A stretch of 64,000 nt of DNA from Gordonia sp. 'Campus' (GCF_022206305.1 NZ_JAKOIW010000006.1:25756-89755), one strand, 5' to 3'; shown: positions 28,082 to 36,981, numbered from the stretch's first letter. The notes: generated by a model from the sequence alone, not told the origin. Numbers and translations: made by a program.

Positions 28082-28657
28082 ATGACTTCAGGAGGGGCGG
28101 AGAAGCCTATGGGCGACACCGGACGCACCGACTCCGATCGTTCGAAAACGGGCGAGTCGGATGCTCTCGATCCCGGGCTGTTCGCCCGGCGACTCGAGGA
28201 ACTGTTCCGGACCGTTCCGGGTCCGAACGGTCGGGCGTACAGCGCCAAGGCGATCGCGGCGCGATCGACCGAGCGGGGGTTCAGGCTGGGGGAGTCGTAT
28301 CTCAGTCAACTGCGGTCGGGGAAAGCCAAGTCCCCGTCGTTCCGGACGGTGGAGGGCATCGCGGCCGCATTCGGCGTCGATGTGCACTACTTCCTCGAGG
28401 ACCGGGCGGCGCAACGGACCCGCGACGAGATCGATCTGATGCGGTTGCAGGCCGACACGAACGTGCAGTTGGCGGCATTCCGGCTGGCCGGGCTGTCGAG
28501 CGATTCGGTCACAGTGGTCAACGAGCTGATCAAGGTGCTGCGTGAGCAGCAGGGTCTGCCGAAGGATCCGCCGGACGTCATCGCCGCGGGACTCAGCGAC
28601 AGCAAGCCGTCGGCCGACTCGCGACTCCGCGTCGTCGGAGACCGTCCGGAGGACTGA
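28082..28657 (+). CDS. XRE-family (EspR-like) transcriptional regulator
   Basis: 191-residue regulator. After a charged, disordered ~30-residue N-terminus comes FARRLEELFRTVPGPNGRAY, then SAKAIAARSTERGFRLGESY, LSQLRSGKAKSPSFRTVEGI and AAAFGVDVHYFLED, an XRE helix-turn-helix closely similar in layout to mycobacterial EspR. The remaining ~80 residues are helical and could dimerise. GGAGAAG precedes the ATG; an internal ATG (28112) is possible. It heads a unit with an ImmA/IrrE peptidase and a seven-helix membrane protein, which suggests a repressor inactivated by regulated proteolysis, as in ImmR/ImmA systems (inference). Confidence 0.85.
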   Translation: MTSGGAEKPMGDTGRTDSDRSKTGESDALDPGLFARRLEELFRTVPGPNGRAYSAKAIAARSTERGFRLGESYLSQLRSGKAKSPSFRTVEGIAAAFGVDVHYFLEDRAAQRTRDEIDLMRLQADTNVQLAAFRLAGLSSDSVTVVNELIKVLREQQGLPKDPPDVIAAGLSDSKPSADSRLRVVGDRPED

Positions 28658-28826
28658 CCTCCGCCGATCGCTCGGGAAACGCTCGCGAATCTGGACCGAG
28701 GGGTGTCGGCCCAGGACGAAGCGCCACGACGACGAGCGCGGTGGAAGACGGTCGAGGTGTGCGTGACTCGACGTTCTTTGTGGACGTGGATCGCGTCATT
28801 GCGGGTGCGCATGATTCGATGAGCCC

Positions 28827-29333
28827 ATGCGTCGGTCGGAACGTGCGCTACGCGCGCTGGTTCGCTCCACGTTGAGAGGGCTCGATCTCGATCTGCCTCT
28901 CGACGTGACGCAGCTGTGCGATCGCTACGGCGAACGCCGCGGCCGCCCCATCCGTCTCATCGCCCACCCGCTGCCCGCCGGGGTGCCCAACGGGATCTGG
29001 TTGGCGGCGTCCGACGCGGACTACTTCTTCTACCAGGCGAACACCTCGCGGCTGCACCGCGACCAGATCGTCATCCACGAGTTCGGCCATCTCGTCGCCG
29101 GGCACCAGATTCTCGGCGAGGTCGGCTCCGGGGGCGCGCTGACCTCAGACGAGTCGGACGCGGCTCTACGTCGCACCTGCTACGCCGACGACCCCGAGTG
29201 GGAAGCCGAGATGCTGGCGTCGATGATCCTGAGCTGGGCGGAGGACGCTCGCACCTCCGTCGGGAGCACCGCATCCCACGAGGAGTTGCGCGGTCTGCAG
29301 AGACTTCTCGGCGGGCACCGGGGTTGGTTGTGA
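28827..29333 (+). CDS. ImmA/IrrE-family metallo-endopeptidase
   Basis: 168-residue cytoplasmic zinc peptidase. The HEXXH motif is HEFGH at residues 84-88 within IVIHEFGHLVAG, and the third ligand Glu is in DDPEWEAEMLASMIL (~126-128). The N-terminal ~60 residues have the helical fold usual for the family. ImmA and IrrE cleave XRE-type repressors (ImmR, DdrO). The EspR-like protein encoded 170 bp upstream is the obvious candidate substrate; the membrane protein 8 bp downstream may control the step. No SD is evident. Confidence 0.88.
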   Translation: MRRSERALRALVRSTLRGLDLDLPLDVTQLCDRYGERRGRPIRLIAHPLPAGVPNGIWLAASDADYFFYQANTSRLHRDQIVIHEFGHLVAGHQILGEVGSGGALTSDESDAALRRTCYADDPEWEAEMLASMILSWAEDARTSVGSTASHEELRGLQRLLGGHRGWL

Positions 29334-29340
29334 GCCGGGG

Positions 29341-30516
29341 ATGATGACGAGCGCTGTCGAGGGCGGGGGTCCGATGGTCGTACACGTGGCGTCGGGTGTC
29401 GATGTCGGGATCGGGGCGGTGAACGCGGTCGCCGCGGTCGTCTTCGCCTTCGCGTTCTGCTGGCGGCTCGATCAGATCAGGCGTGGCGGGTGGGGGCTGC
29501 AGCCCTTGGCGATGATGGTGGCGGTCGCGGCGTTGACGCTGGCGTTCGTCGTCGTCGACGACTCAGTGGCCGATGCGCTGAACGCCGTCGGGTTCGCGGG
29601 TGCGTCGCGGGTGGCGTTCTATGCACTGCTCGCGATCGGTGTCGCGGCGCTGGTCGTCGTGTTCTTCTTCCCGGGACAGGTGACCCGCGAGCGCCGGGCA
29701 GGGTGGGAGGCGCTGCCGCTGGTGATGTCGCTGATCGGTCTGCAGGTCACCATGCTGGTCATCCCCGTCGAGATCCGGACCGCGACGATCGACGAATGGA
29801 CGGTCCAGAACTGGGGCTTCGCGCTCTTCATGCTGATCGCCAGCGGGTACCTCACCTATGGTTTCCTCGCCTGCGTCAACAGCGTGCGCAAGTTCTTCGC
29901 GACCGCGGACGGTTATCTCCGGGTGTCGCTGGGACTGCTGATGACGGGGCTGGGTTGCCTCGCGGTCGGGGCGGTCTGCCAGATCGTGTTCGTCATCGTG
30001 TCCGCCACGAACGTCGTCCGCTCACCGTGGCTTCTCACGACCAACCGGGTCGTCGCGGTCGTCGGGGTCATCGCGTTCCTGCTGGGGATCAGCTATCCGA
30101 TGGTCTACGCCCGGGTGCAGACAATGGCCGCGAACCGGCGCCGGCGTCGTCTCGACGCCGAACTCGAGCCGCTGTGGCGGTTGCTGACCGGGGCCGTACC
30201 CGAAGTGGTCCTTCCGGAGCCCGGACACCACACCCCCACGACCCGGTTGCACCGCCGGGTCGTCGAGATCCGAGATGCGTTGACACAGATCAGCGGTCAT
30301 CTGCCGCCCGTGTTCGAGTACGCCGATCCCGAGGTGCAGTCGCGGTTGTTGGTGTCGGCTGTCGACGAGCATGCACGCGCAGGGGCCGGCGGAGGCGCCG
30401 TGCGCGACCTCCTCCCCGCCGAAGGAGACGGTCTGGAGGGCGACGCGGCGCCGCTCGTCGACATCGCGCGTGCGCTGGGCGCCCGCCGGGGAGCAGAAGA
30501 GCCGGCCGACCGCTGA
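29341..30516 (+). CDS. MAB_1171c-type seven-helix membrane protein (putative transporter/sensor)
   Basis: 391 residues: about seven transmembrane helices in residues 20-256 (for example AVVFAFAFCW, PLAMMVAVAALTLAFVVV, VAALVVVFFFP, VVGVIAFLLGISYPMVYA), then a ~135-residue cytoplasmic tail with DAELEPLWRLLTGAVPEVVL and RLHRRVVEIRDALTQISGHL. This is the pattern of proteins labelled MAB_1171c family putative transporter. In actinobacteria these recur beside XRE and ImmA/IrrE genes. Sensor, transporter or anchor roles are all unproven. ATG 29341 lies 7 bp after the peptidase stop; 29374 is an alternative with a G-rich leader. Confidence 0.75.
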   Translation: MMTSAVEGGGPMVVHVASGVDVGIGAVNAVAAVVFAFAFCWRLDQIRRGGWGLQPLAMMVAVAALTLAFVVVDDSVADALNAVGFAGASRVAFYALLAIGVAALVVVFFFPGQVTRERRAGWEALPLVMSLIGLQVTMLVIPVEIRTATIDEWTVQNWGFALFMLIASGYLTYGFLACVNSVRKFFATADGYLRVSLGLLMTGLGCLAVGAVCQIVFVIVSATNVVRSPWLLTTNRVVAVVGVIAFLLGISYPMVYARVQTMAANRRRRRLDAELEPLWRLLTGAVPEVVLPEPGHHTPTTRLHRRVVEIRDALTQISGHLPPVFEYADPEVQSRLLVSAVDEHARAGAGGGAVRDLLPAEGDGLEGDAAPLVDIARALGARRGAEEPADR

Positions 30517-30565
30517 ACGGTCAACCGGCTCCTGCTATTCGTCGACCCGTCGGGTCGAGTCGGGA

Positions 30566-31327
30566 TCAGCGCGGCGCCATGCGGATGGCGCCGTCCATCC
30601 GGATCGTCTCACCGTTGAGGTAGTTGTGTTCGACGATGAACTCGGCGAGCTGTGCGTACTCGTCGGGCTCGCCGAGGCGCTGCGGGAACGGGATCGCCTC
30701 GGCGAGGGTCTGCTGGAACTCCGGGGTCACGCCGGCGAGCATCGGGGTGCTGATGGTGCCGGGGGCGATGGTGCAGACACGCACGCCGATGCGGGCGAGG
30801 TCGCGAGCCGCGGAGATGGTCATCGCGTGCACGCCGCCCTTCGATGCGGCGTAGGCGATCTGGCCGATCTGGCCCTCGAAGGCCGCCACCGAGGCGGTGT
30901 TGATGATGACGCCGCGCTGGCCGTCGCCGTCGATGGTGGACTCCTCCTGCATGCGGTTGGCGGCCAGCCGCATGACGTTGAAGGTGCCGATCAGGTTGAT
31001 GTCGATGACCTTGCGGAACAGGTCGAGCTCGTGCGGCCCCTTCTTGCCGAGGATGCGCGCTGCCCAGCCCACGCCGGCGCAGTTGACCGCAACGCGGAGG
31101 GGCGCGCCCGACTCGGCGATCGTGTCGATGGCTGCCTGGACCTGGTCCTCGTCGGTGACGTCGGCGGCGACGAGGGTGACTCCGTCGGTCGGCGCGGCCT
31201 TGTCGATCGAGGCCTGCAGGTCGAGGCCGAAGACCGTGGCGCCGGCAGCGGCGAATCGCCGTGCGGTGGCTGCGCCGAGGCCCGAAGCCCCGCCGGTGAC
31301 CAGAACGGAAGCGCCTGAAACGTCCAT
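30566..31327 (-). CDS. short-chain dehydrogenase, 3-hydroxyacyl-CoA dehydrogenase type-2 like
   Basis: 253-residue SDR. The cofactor motif TGGASGLG (residues ~12-19) is at the N-terminus, NCAGVG marks strand 4, and the catalytic set includes S in INTASVAA and Y/K in YAASKGG. The C-terminal GAIRMAPR end and IAPGTISTPML match the HSD10/3-hydroxy-2-methylbutyryl-CoA dehydrogenase branch, which oxidises short hydroxyacyl-CoAs in isoleucine and fatty acid breakdown. The ATG at 31327 has AAAGGA upstream. Convergent with the membrane-protein gene. Confidence 0.88.
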   Translation of the reverse strand: MDVSGASVLVTGGASGLGAATARRFAAAGATVFGLDLQASIDKAAPTDGVTLVAADVTDEDQVQAAIDTIAESGAPLRVAVNCAGVGWAARILGKKGPHELDLFRKVIDINLIGTFNVMRLAANRMQEESTIDGDGQRGVIINTASVAAFEGQIGQIAYAASKGGVHAMTISAARDLARIGVRVCTIAPGTISTPMLAGVTPEFQQTLAEAIPFPQRLGEPDEYAQLAEFIVEHNYLNGETIRMDGAIRMAPR

Positions 31328-31464
31328 GTGTGAAGTAGTCCTTTCGAGGTACCCGACCCGTCTGTCGCCGGTGGGCGTCACCGGCTCCGGCGACGCGGCA
31401 CCGGCCGGTGCTGCATTTCGACGATAGTCAGACCTCGTGCGGGGGCCTCGATCAGCCCCACGAT

Positions 31465-32157
31465 TCACCGAACGAGCGCTCGGGTCGTCTCGGCCGCGAG
31501 ACGATGTTCGCGGCGGATGAGCACGACGCCGACACCGATGATCACGATGACCGCGGTGATGGTGCCCGCGATCAGGGGCACCGACGCGCCGATCAGACCG
31601 TCGATCACGAGCCAGGCCGCGAAGACGAAGAACAGGATGGCGGCGCCGATCGCGATGACACGCTCGGGAAGATGACGACCGAGCAGGACGCCGAGCCCGA
31701 TGGCCAGGGCGTCCGCGGCGACCATGCCGAGGGTCGAGCCGATCCAGACACCGAACCAGTCGTTGTCCGTGGCCAGGGTGATCGTGGCGAGCATGGTCTT
31801 GTCGCCGAGCTCGGCGAGGAAGAACGCCGACATGACCGCGAAGAACACCGACGCGCCGACGCGGGTGGCCCGGGTGGCCTCCTCGTCGTCGAGGCGGTCG
31901 CCGCGCAATGTCCAGAGCCCGAAGACCAGCATCGCGAGGCCACCGAGGATCGAGAGCAACGCGGTGGGTATCGACATCCCGAGAAAGTGGCCGAAGAAGA
32001 CCGATACGGCGTGGACGGCGGTCGTGGCCACGGTGATCGCGAGGAGAACGACCCACCACCGGTAGCGCAGCGCATAGGTCATCGCCATCAACTGCGACTT
32101 GTCGCCGAGTTCGGCGACGAAGATGACGCCGAAGCTGAGCAGGAGGGCGGTGAACAC
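31465..32157 (-). CDS. TMEM165/GDT1 (UPF0016) family divalent cation transporter
   Basis: 230-residue, six- to seven-helix membrane protein. The two signature motifs ELGDKS (residues 16-21, VIFVAELGDKSQL) and ELGDKT (~115-120, FFLAELGDKTML) are intact, defining the GDT1 family that moves Mn2+ and Ca2+ against protons. A hydrophilic Arg/Asp-rich loop links the halves. The GTG start is 7 nt from TAACCT on the minus strand, so the mRNA may be leaderless. That hexamer lies inside a DtxR-like dyad, suggesting metal-responsive control. Confidence 0.9.
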   Translation of the reverse strand: MFTALLLSFGVIFVAELGDKSQLMAMTYALRYRWWVVLLAITVATTAVHAVSVFFGHFLGMSIPTALLSILGGLAMLVFGLWTLRGDRLDDEEATRATRVGASVFFAVMSAFFLAELGDKTMLATITLATDNDWFGVWIGSTLGMVAADALAIGLGVLLGRHLPERVIAIGAAILFFVFAAWLVIDGLIGASVPLIAGTITAVIVIIGVGVVLIRREHRLAAETTRALVR

Positions 32158-32162
32158 GATCG

Positions 32163-32181
32163 CCAGGTTAGTGAGACCTAA
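32163..32181 (-). promoter_or_regulatory. DtxR/IdeR/MntR-like metal box overlapping the GDT1 -10
   Basis: The 19-mer matches the iron-box consensus TWAGGTWAGSCTWACCTWA at 13 of 19 positions, with both half-sites AGGTTAG and ACCTAA intact and the mismatches at one edge and in the centre. A symmetrical GGTTAG/CTAACC pair is also present. It covers the predicted -10 TAACCT, so binding would block transcription. Confidence 0.5.
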
Positions 32182-32296
32182 CCCCGAAGTTCAACTCCGG
32201 GCAGACCCGTATCTTCGCAGGTAGGGAGGGCAAATCAGATTGTTCGGGTACCCGTATCAGAACTGTTCGGGCGGCCGTGGAGGGCCGTCGCAGCTC

Positions 32297-32818
32297 CTAT
32301 GCGACGAGGAGCATGGCGAGGACCGCGGTGTCGGGATCGGCATTCGGGTCTATGCCCACCTGGTTGCGGAGGTTCACCACGGTGCCGTCGGCCTCCGCCT
32401 CGGCCCATCCCGCGCGGTGTTCCAGTCCCAGCTCGGGCAGGCCGGGCAACAGGACACAGCCCGATGCCACCTGCGAGCACTCGGGCAACGACGGCCGGGT
32501 CTGTGACGGCGGGTGCAGCATCACGAGCGCCGGCGGATTGTTGAGGAACCGCCCGGCCTCGACGAAGCTGTCGTCGACGACGTTGCCGATCGCGACCATC
32601 ATCCCCACGGTGTCGGCGTCGCTGCGCTCGGGCCGTTCCTCGACCACGCCGAAGATCGTCGTCGTCGGCAGGATTCCGGGGCGGCAGGCGATCCGTACCG
32701 AGCCGACGAGCGTCTGTGTCCATTCGAGAGTCGACTCGGGCCACCGACCCGAGATGAGGATTCCGTTCAGCGTGCCGTCGTGCTGGAACGGGGTGAGGCC
32801 GATCGGGACCGACTGCAT
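32297..32818 (-). CDS. hypothetical protein, function unknown
   Basis: 173-residue soluble protein starting MQSVPIGLTPFQHDGTLNGI, with no signal peptide or membrane helix. The sequence alternates hydrophobic strands and short loops (GILISGRWPESTLEW, RIACRPGILPTTTIFGVVEE, GNVVDDSFVEAGRFLNNPP), suggesting a beta-rich domain. I do not recognise a family. GGAGGAGGG lies upstream of the ATG at 32818, a strong start signal. It is divergent from the ECF transporter gene across a 209-bp gap. Confidence 0.65.
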   Translation of the reverse strand: MQSVPIGLTPFQHDGTLNGILISGRWPESTLEWTQTLVGSVRIACRPGILPTTTIFGVVEERPERSDADTVGMMVAIGNVVDDSFVEAGRFLNNPPALVMLHPPSQTRPSLPECSQVASGCVLLPGLPELGLEHRAGWAEAEADGTVVNLRNQVGIDPNADPDTAVLAMLLVA

Positions 32819-33027
32819 GTTGCCCTCCTCCGATCCGGGTGGGGGACCTGCGGTTTCGCGAACAGGCCCGAAGCCCGACCCGGTGAGAAAAGAATCCACC
32901 CGGCACGTGACGCCGACAACTCGAATCACCGTGTTGTGATGGTTCTTTAACATGCGAACGACCGACGACGGCGTCGAGCGTGGGCTGGGGGAGTCGAGTC
33001 GGGCGGCACACCAGGCACACTGGACCG

Positions 33028-35175
33028 GTGAAGAACTCGCCCGCGCTGCGGCCCATGGAGTTCGCGTCCGTCGCGATCTTCGGCGGCCTGACCGTCGCCG
33101 CGGTGGTCATCGCGTCGGTCATCCCGCTCGCCCAGGCGGCCGGATTGCTGGCACCGGTCCCGCTCGCACTCATCGCCGCCCGGACGCGACCCCGCGCTCT
33201 CGTCACCGCCACGGTCGCGACCACCGCCGTCGCGTTCGCCATGGCCGGGACCGGCGCGATGGCGACCGTCCTGGGTTCGGCCCTGGTCGGCGGTCTCGTC
33301 GGGGACATCAAGCGTCGCGGCCGGGGAGCGGGCGCTCTCGTGATCGCCACCCTCGTCGCGTCCCCGCTGATCGGCGGCATCTCGGTTCTGGTGCTGCTCG
33401 TACTGGTCCCGTTGCGCACGCTCACGATCGAGGCGATGACCAACTCCATCCACGGCGTCGCGAAGTGGTTTCACGGTTGGGGCCCGACCGGTGGGATCGC
33501 CGACGCGCTCGACGCGATGGGCCGCAGCATCGCCTCGCACTGGTGGGTGTGGGTCTGGGTCTCGGGCACCGTCGGCACCGTGATCTCGCTGCTGGCGGCC
33601 TGGTGGATCCTCGGGTCGGTGATCGCCCGACTGCGCGATGTACCGAGCGAGGACACCCTCGACGCGCAACGCCCGGGCGGCGCCGACGACTTCGCTCCCG
33701 CGGCTGGAGATGCGGTGGCGCCGCTGCCCCTGGTGGCCGAAGGCATCGGCTTCGCCTACTCGGCGGGGGCGCGGCCCGTGCTCCACGACATCGACCTGCG
33801 GATCGACCGCGGCGAGTTCGTCGCGGTGGTCGGGGCCAACGGTTCGGGCAAGTCGACGCTCGCCAAGATCCTCGCCGGGCGCGCTCCGACGACCGGCTCG
33901 GTGCACCGGCCCGGCCTTCCGGGACTCGGGGTCCACGGAGGCACCGCACTGGTCCTGCAGCGTCCCGAGATCCAGATGCTGGGTTCCCGGGTCGCGGATG
34001 ACGTCGTGTGGGGACTCCCGCCGGGCGTCGACGTCGATGTGGATGCACTCCTCGACGAGGTCGGCCTGGCGGGCCTGGGTGACCGGGAGACCACCGATCT
34101 CTCGGGTGGCCAGCAACAGCGGTTGGCGATCGCGGGAGCGCTGGCCCGGGAGCCGCAGCTGCTGATCGCCGACGAGGTGACGTCGATGGTCGATCCGGAC
34201 GGGCGTGGCCAGTTGCTCGCCCTCCTCGCCGCTCTGCCGGCCCGACGCGGGATCGCCGTCGTACTCATCACCCACCGCGGCAGCGAGGCCGCAGCGGCCG
34301 ACCGTGTCATCCATCTCGACGCCGGCCGACTCGTCCCCCATCCCCCCGAATGGATGCCGGGCCCGTCCGCCGAACTCGACGGTGCCGGCGACCCGCGGGC
34401 ATCGAGTCCTGCGAACGGCAGGGCGGAGACCGCGGGGATCGGCGGTCCACTGCTCGTGCTCGATCAGGTCGGTTACGCCCATCTACCGGGGTCGCCCTGG
34501 GAGGTCGTTGCTCTCGAGGGCATCTCGCTGACCGTGTACCGCGGTGAGGGACTGCTGATCGTCGGTGGGAACGGGTCGGGCAAGACGACGCTGGCGTGGA
34601 TCATGGCGGGACTCCTGCGACCCGGGACCGGAACGTGTCACCTGTTGGGGGTGTCCGGAAAGATCACTCCGGCAGCAGGATTCGACGCCGGTGAACCTGT
34701 GACCGACCATGTCGGCGCCGTCGGACTGGGATTCCAGCACGCGCGCCTGCAGTTGCAGAAGGTCACCGTCGCCGACGAGATCATGGCGGCCGGCGGCGAA
34801 AAGGTCGGTACCGCCGAGGTGGCGCGCGTGCTCGAACTCGTGGGGCTGCCGCGCCAGATGGCCGCCACCAAGGTCGACGCGCTGTCCGGCGGGCAGATGC
34901 GGCGGGTCGTGCTCGCCGGTCTCATCGCCCGCAACCCCGACATGCTCGTCCTCGACGAACCGCTGGCCGGTCTCGACCCGCCCGCCCGCGACGAGATCGT
35001 CGCACTGCTGGCCCGACTCCGTGCCGGCGGCATGACCATCGTGATCATCTCGCACGACTTCGAATCCCTGGATTCGGTGTGCACCAGGCGCGTCCGCCTG
35101 GTGGACGGTCGGTTGCTGCCGGATTCGCATCAGCCGATCGACGAGGCTCCGAGATGGGAAGGGGGCGTCCGATGA
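33028..35175 (+). CDS. fused ECF transporter: membrane S-like domain plus two ATPase domains
   Basis: 715 residues. Residues ~1-200 contain about six membrane helices with short loops, resembling an ECF substrate-binding (S) component. Two ABC ATPases follow. The first has Walker A VGANGSGKSTLAK, signature LSGGQQQRLAIAGAL and Walker B LLIADEVTSMVD; the second has VGGNGSGKTTLAW, LSGGQMRRVVLAGLI and MLVLDEPLAGLDPP. It therefore unites S, EcfA and EcfA' in one chain; EcfT is the next gene, overlapping by 4 bp. The layout resembles mycobacterial Rv2326c/Rv2325c. Substrate (vitamin or metal) unknown. GTG 33028 with CACACT 6 nt upstream and no SD. Confidence 0.88.
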   Translation: MKNSPALRPMEFASVAIFGGLTVAAVVIASVIPLAQAAGLLAPVPLALIAARTRPRALVTATVATTAVAFAMAGTGAMATVLGSALVGGLVGDIKRRGRGAGALVIATLVASPLIGGISVLVLLVLVPLRTLTIEAMTNSIHGVAKWFHGWGPTGGIADALDAMGRSIASHWWVWVWVSGTVGTVISLLAAWWILGSVIARLRDVPSEDTLDAQRPGGADDFAPAAGDAVAPLPLVAEGIGFAYSAGARPVLHDIDLRIDRGEFVAVVGANGSGKSTLAKILAGRAPTTGSVHRPGLPGLGVHGGTALVLQRPEIQMLGSRVADDVVWGLPPGVDVDVDALLDEVGLAGLGDRETTDLSGGQQQRLAIAGALAREPQLLIADEVTSMVDPDGRGQLLALLAALPARRGIAVVLITHRGSEAAAADRVIHLDAGRLVPHPPEWMPGPSAELDGAGDPRASSPANGRAETAGIGGPLLVLDQVGYAHLPGSPWEVVALEGISLTVYRGEGLLIVGGNGSGKTTLAWIMAGLLRPGTGTCHLLGVSGKITPAAGFDAGEPVTDHVGAVGLGFQHARLQLQKVTVADEIMAAGGEKVGTAEVARVLELVGLPRQMAATKVDALSGGQMRRVVLAGLIARNPDMLVLDEPLAGLDPPARDEIVALLARLRAGGMTIVIISHDFESLDSVCTRRVRLVDGRLLPDSHQPIDEAPRWEGGVR

Positions 35176-35924
35176 CGATGCGCACCGTTCCGCTCCGGCA
35201 GGTGCCGGGCGACTCGTTCGTGCACCGGCTCTGGGCCGGAACCAAACTGGTGATCGTGCTGATACTCGGCATCATGACCTGGGTGCTGCCGTCCTGGCCG
35301 GCCCTGGGCATGGTTGCCGCGGTGGTGGTGCTGACCGCGCTGCTCGCCGGAATCCCGTTGGGCGCCATCCCACGTCCGCCGTGGTGGTTCTGGGGACTGA
35401 TCGGGATCGGTGTCGCGGTCAATGTCTCGTTCGCCGGCCTGCCCGGCGCGTTGGTGTTCCTGCGTGCGATCACACTGGCACTGGTCCTGGTCGCGAGTTC
35501 GATCCTCGTCATCTGGACGACGCCCATGGCCGACGTGGCCCCGGCGCTGGCGCGGCTGATGCGCCCGCTGCGGTGGCTGCGTCTGCCCGTCGACGAGTGG
35601 GCGGTGGCGATCGCCTTGTGCCTCAGGGGTCTTCCGCTCCTGATCGAAGAACTCCGCATGTTGCGGGCGGCCCACCGCCTGCGTCCCACGGCCCGGGGTC
35701 GCAGCGATCATCCGTCGGCCGAGATGGGGATCATGGATCTCATCACCGCGGCGATGTCGTCGGCATTACGACGCAGCGCGGAGATGTCCGAGGCGATCAC
35801 CGCGCGCGGCGGAACCGGACGACTGACCGCCCGCCCCGCCGGACCCGGACGCGCGGATGCCCTGGCGCTCGTCGTGATCGTGCTGGCATGCGCGGTGGCG
35901 ATCGTGGTGACCCTGGTGCTCTGA
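35172..35924 (+). CDS. ECF transporter transmembrane T component (EcfT/CbiQ family)
   Basis: 250-residue membrane protein with five hydrophobic segments. The cytoplasmic coupling region contains the EcfT Ala-Arg-Gly type motifs (RMLRAAHRLRPTARG and EAITARGGTGR) that dock on the two ATPase domains. The ATG overlaps the stop of the preceding gene (ATGA), so both parts of the transporter are translated together. A strong bidirectional terminator hairpin follows at 35951. Confidence 0.88.
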   Translation: MTMRTVPLRQVPGDSFVHRLWAGTKLVIVLILGIMTWVLPSWPALGMVAAVVVLTALLAGIPLGAIPRPPWWFWGLIGIGVAVNVSFAGLPGALVFLRAITLALVLVASSILVIWTTPMADVAPALARLMRPLRWLRLPVDEWAVAIALCLRGLPLLIEELRMLRAAHRLRPTARGRSDHPSAEMGIMDLITAAMSSALRRSAEMSEAITARGGTGRLTARPAGPGRADALALVVIVLACAVAIVVTLVL

Positions 35925-35950
35925 GGACGCGTCGAGACATCGAGACAACG

Positions 35951-35986
35951 AACGGCGCCGGTCACTCGAAAGTGACCGGCGCCGTT
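35951..35986. terminator. bidirectional terminator between ecfT and sodA
   Basis: A perfect 16-bp stem (35951-35966 with 35971-35986; arms start AACGGCGCCGG) around a CGAA tetraloop lies between convergent genes. No long T run follows, as is common in actinobacteria. Confidence 0.85.
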
Positions 35987-36006
35987 GGCTGTTCGGTGAC
36001 GTCCGC

Positions 36007-36636
36007 TCAGGCGGGGACGACCAGGCCGCTGCCCTGGCTCTTCGCGCGGGCGAGACGCTCGCCGGCGTCGGCCCAGTTCACGACGTTCCACCAGGCCTTG
36101 ACGTAGTCCGGCTTGACGTTCTGGTAGTCGAGGTAGAAGGCGTGCTCCCACATGTCCAGCATCACGACCGGGATGATCGCGGCCGGGATGTTCCCGCTCT
36201 GGTCGGTGAGCTGCAGGATGACCAGCTTGCCGCCGATCGTGTCGTAGCCCAGGATCGCCCAGCCCGAACCCTGCAGAGTGGTTGCGGCAGCGGTGAAGTG
36301 GGCCTTGAACTTGTCGAAGCCACCGAACTGCTCGGTGATGGCGGCCGCTAGGTCGCCGTCGGGCTCGCCGCCACCGTTGGGCGACAGGTTCTTCCAGAAG
36401 ATGGAGTGGTTGGTGTGACCACCCAGGTGGAACGACAGGGTTGCGGAGAGTCCGTAGACCTTGCCGGCGATGCTGTCGTCGTCGCGGGCTGCGGCCAGCT
36501 TCTCCAGGGTGTCGTTGGCGCCCTTGACGTAGGTGGCGTGGTGCTTGCTGTGGTGGAGCTCCATGATCCTGCCGGAGATGTGCGGTTCCAGTGCCGCGTA
36601 GTCGTAATCGAGATCCGGCAAGGTGTATTCAGCCAC
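36007..36636 (-). CDS. sodA: superoxide dismutase (Mn/Fe type)
   Basis: 209-residue Mn/Fe superoxide dismutase converting superoxide to O2 and H2O2. Starts [20 protein letters not shown]. Metal ligands: the His in [13 protein letters not shown], the His in [13 protein letters not shown], and D and H in [13 protein letters not shown]. Full length, no signal peptide; mycobacterial homologues are exported despite this. The GTG at 36636 has GAGAGGAA 7 nt upstream. Glu/Gln and His residues around GGGEPDGDL match the mycobacterial form. Confidence 0.96.
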   Translation of the reverse strand: MAEYTLPDLDYDYAALEPHISGRIMELHHSKHHATYVKGANDTLEKLAAARDDDSIAGKVYGLSATLSFHLGGHTNHSIFWKNLSPNGGGEPDGDLAAAITEQFGGFDKFKAHFTAAATTLQGSGWAILGYDTIGGKLVILQLTDQSGNIPAAIIPVVMLDMWEHAFYLDYQNVKPDYVKAWWNVVNWADAGERLARAKSQGSGLVVPA

Positions 36637-36828
36637 GATGTTCCTCTCTGAGGTGCTGCTCGTTTTCCCTGTCCACGCGCGGAACCGGCTGCTGTGCCGG
36701 GCCGCGCGGATACTTCCACCCTTCCGCAGAGCATGGGTGATTGCAACAATCCGGACGCAGAAAACATCAAGTGCGGTTGAGATATCGAAGCGGCACAAGG
36801 GGTCGCGCGCGGAGGACGGCGCGGGGCT

Positions 36829-36981
36829 TCAGATCAGTGTGAGCGCAAGGATGACGACGAGCAGGGCGAAGATGCTCACCGCGATGGTGCGACAGCTTTT
36901 CGCCACGTCGTAGTTGACGCGCGGGGCGGTGCGGGACGGCTGCAGGGCCCCGCGCAGGTCTCCGGTCGCGTGCGTCGCCAT
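36829..36981 (-). CDS. 50-residue single-helix membrane protein
   Basis: Short protein MATHATGDLRGALQPSRTAP followed by RVNYDVAKSCRTIAVSIFAL and a hydrophobic end (LVVILALTLI). It has one C-terminal membrane helix and a basic N-terminal half, so it is probably a tail-anchored cytoplasmic-face peptide. A GAGAGG lies upstream of the ATG. Family and function unknown. A CRP-like site lies 65-80 bp upstream, between it and divergent msrA. Confidence 0.6.
   Translation of the reverse strand: MATHATGDLRGALQPSRTAPRVNYDVAKSCRTIAVSIFALLVVILALTLI

Noticed and set aside
28082-29333. XRE plus ImmA/IrrE as a classical toxin-antitoxin pair
   Set aside because: The metallopeptidase keeps the HEXXH of repressor-cleaving proteases and nothing indicates toxicity; the third membrane gene fits signalling better.
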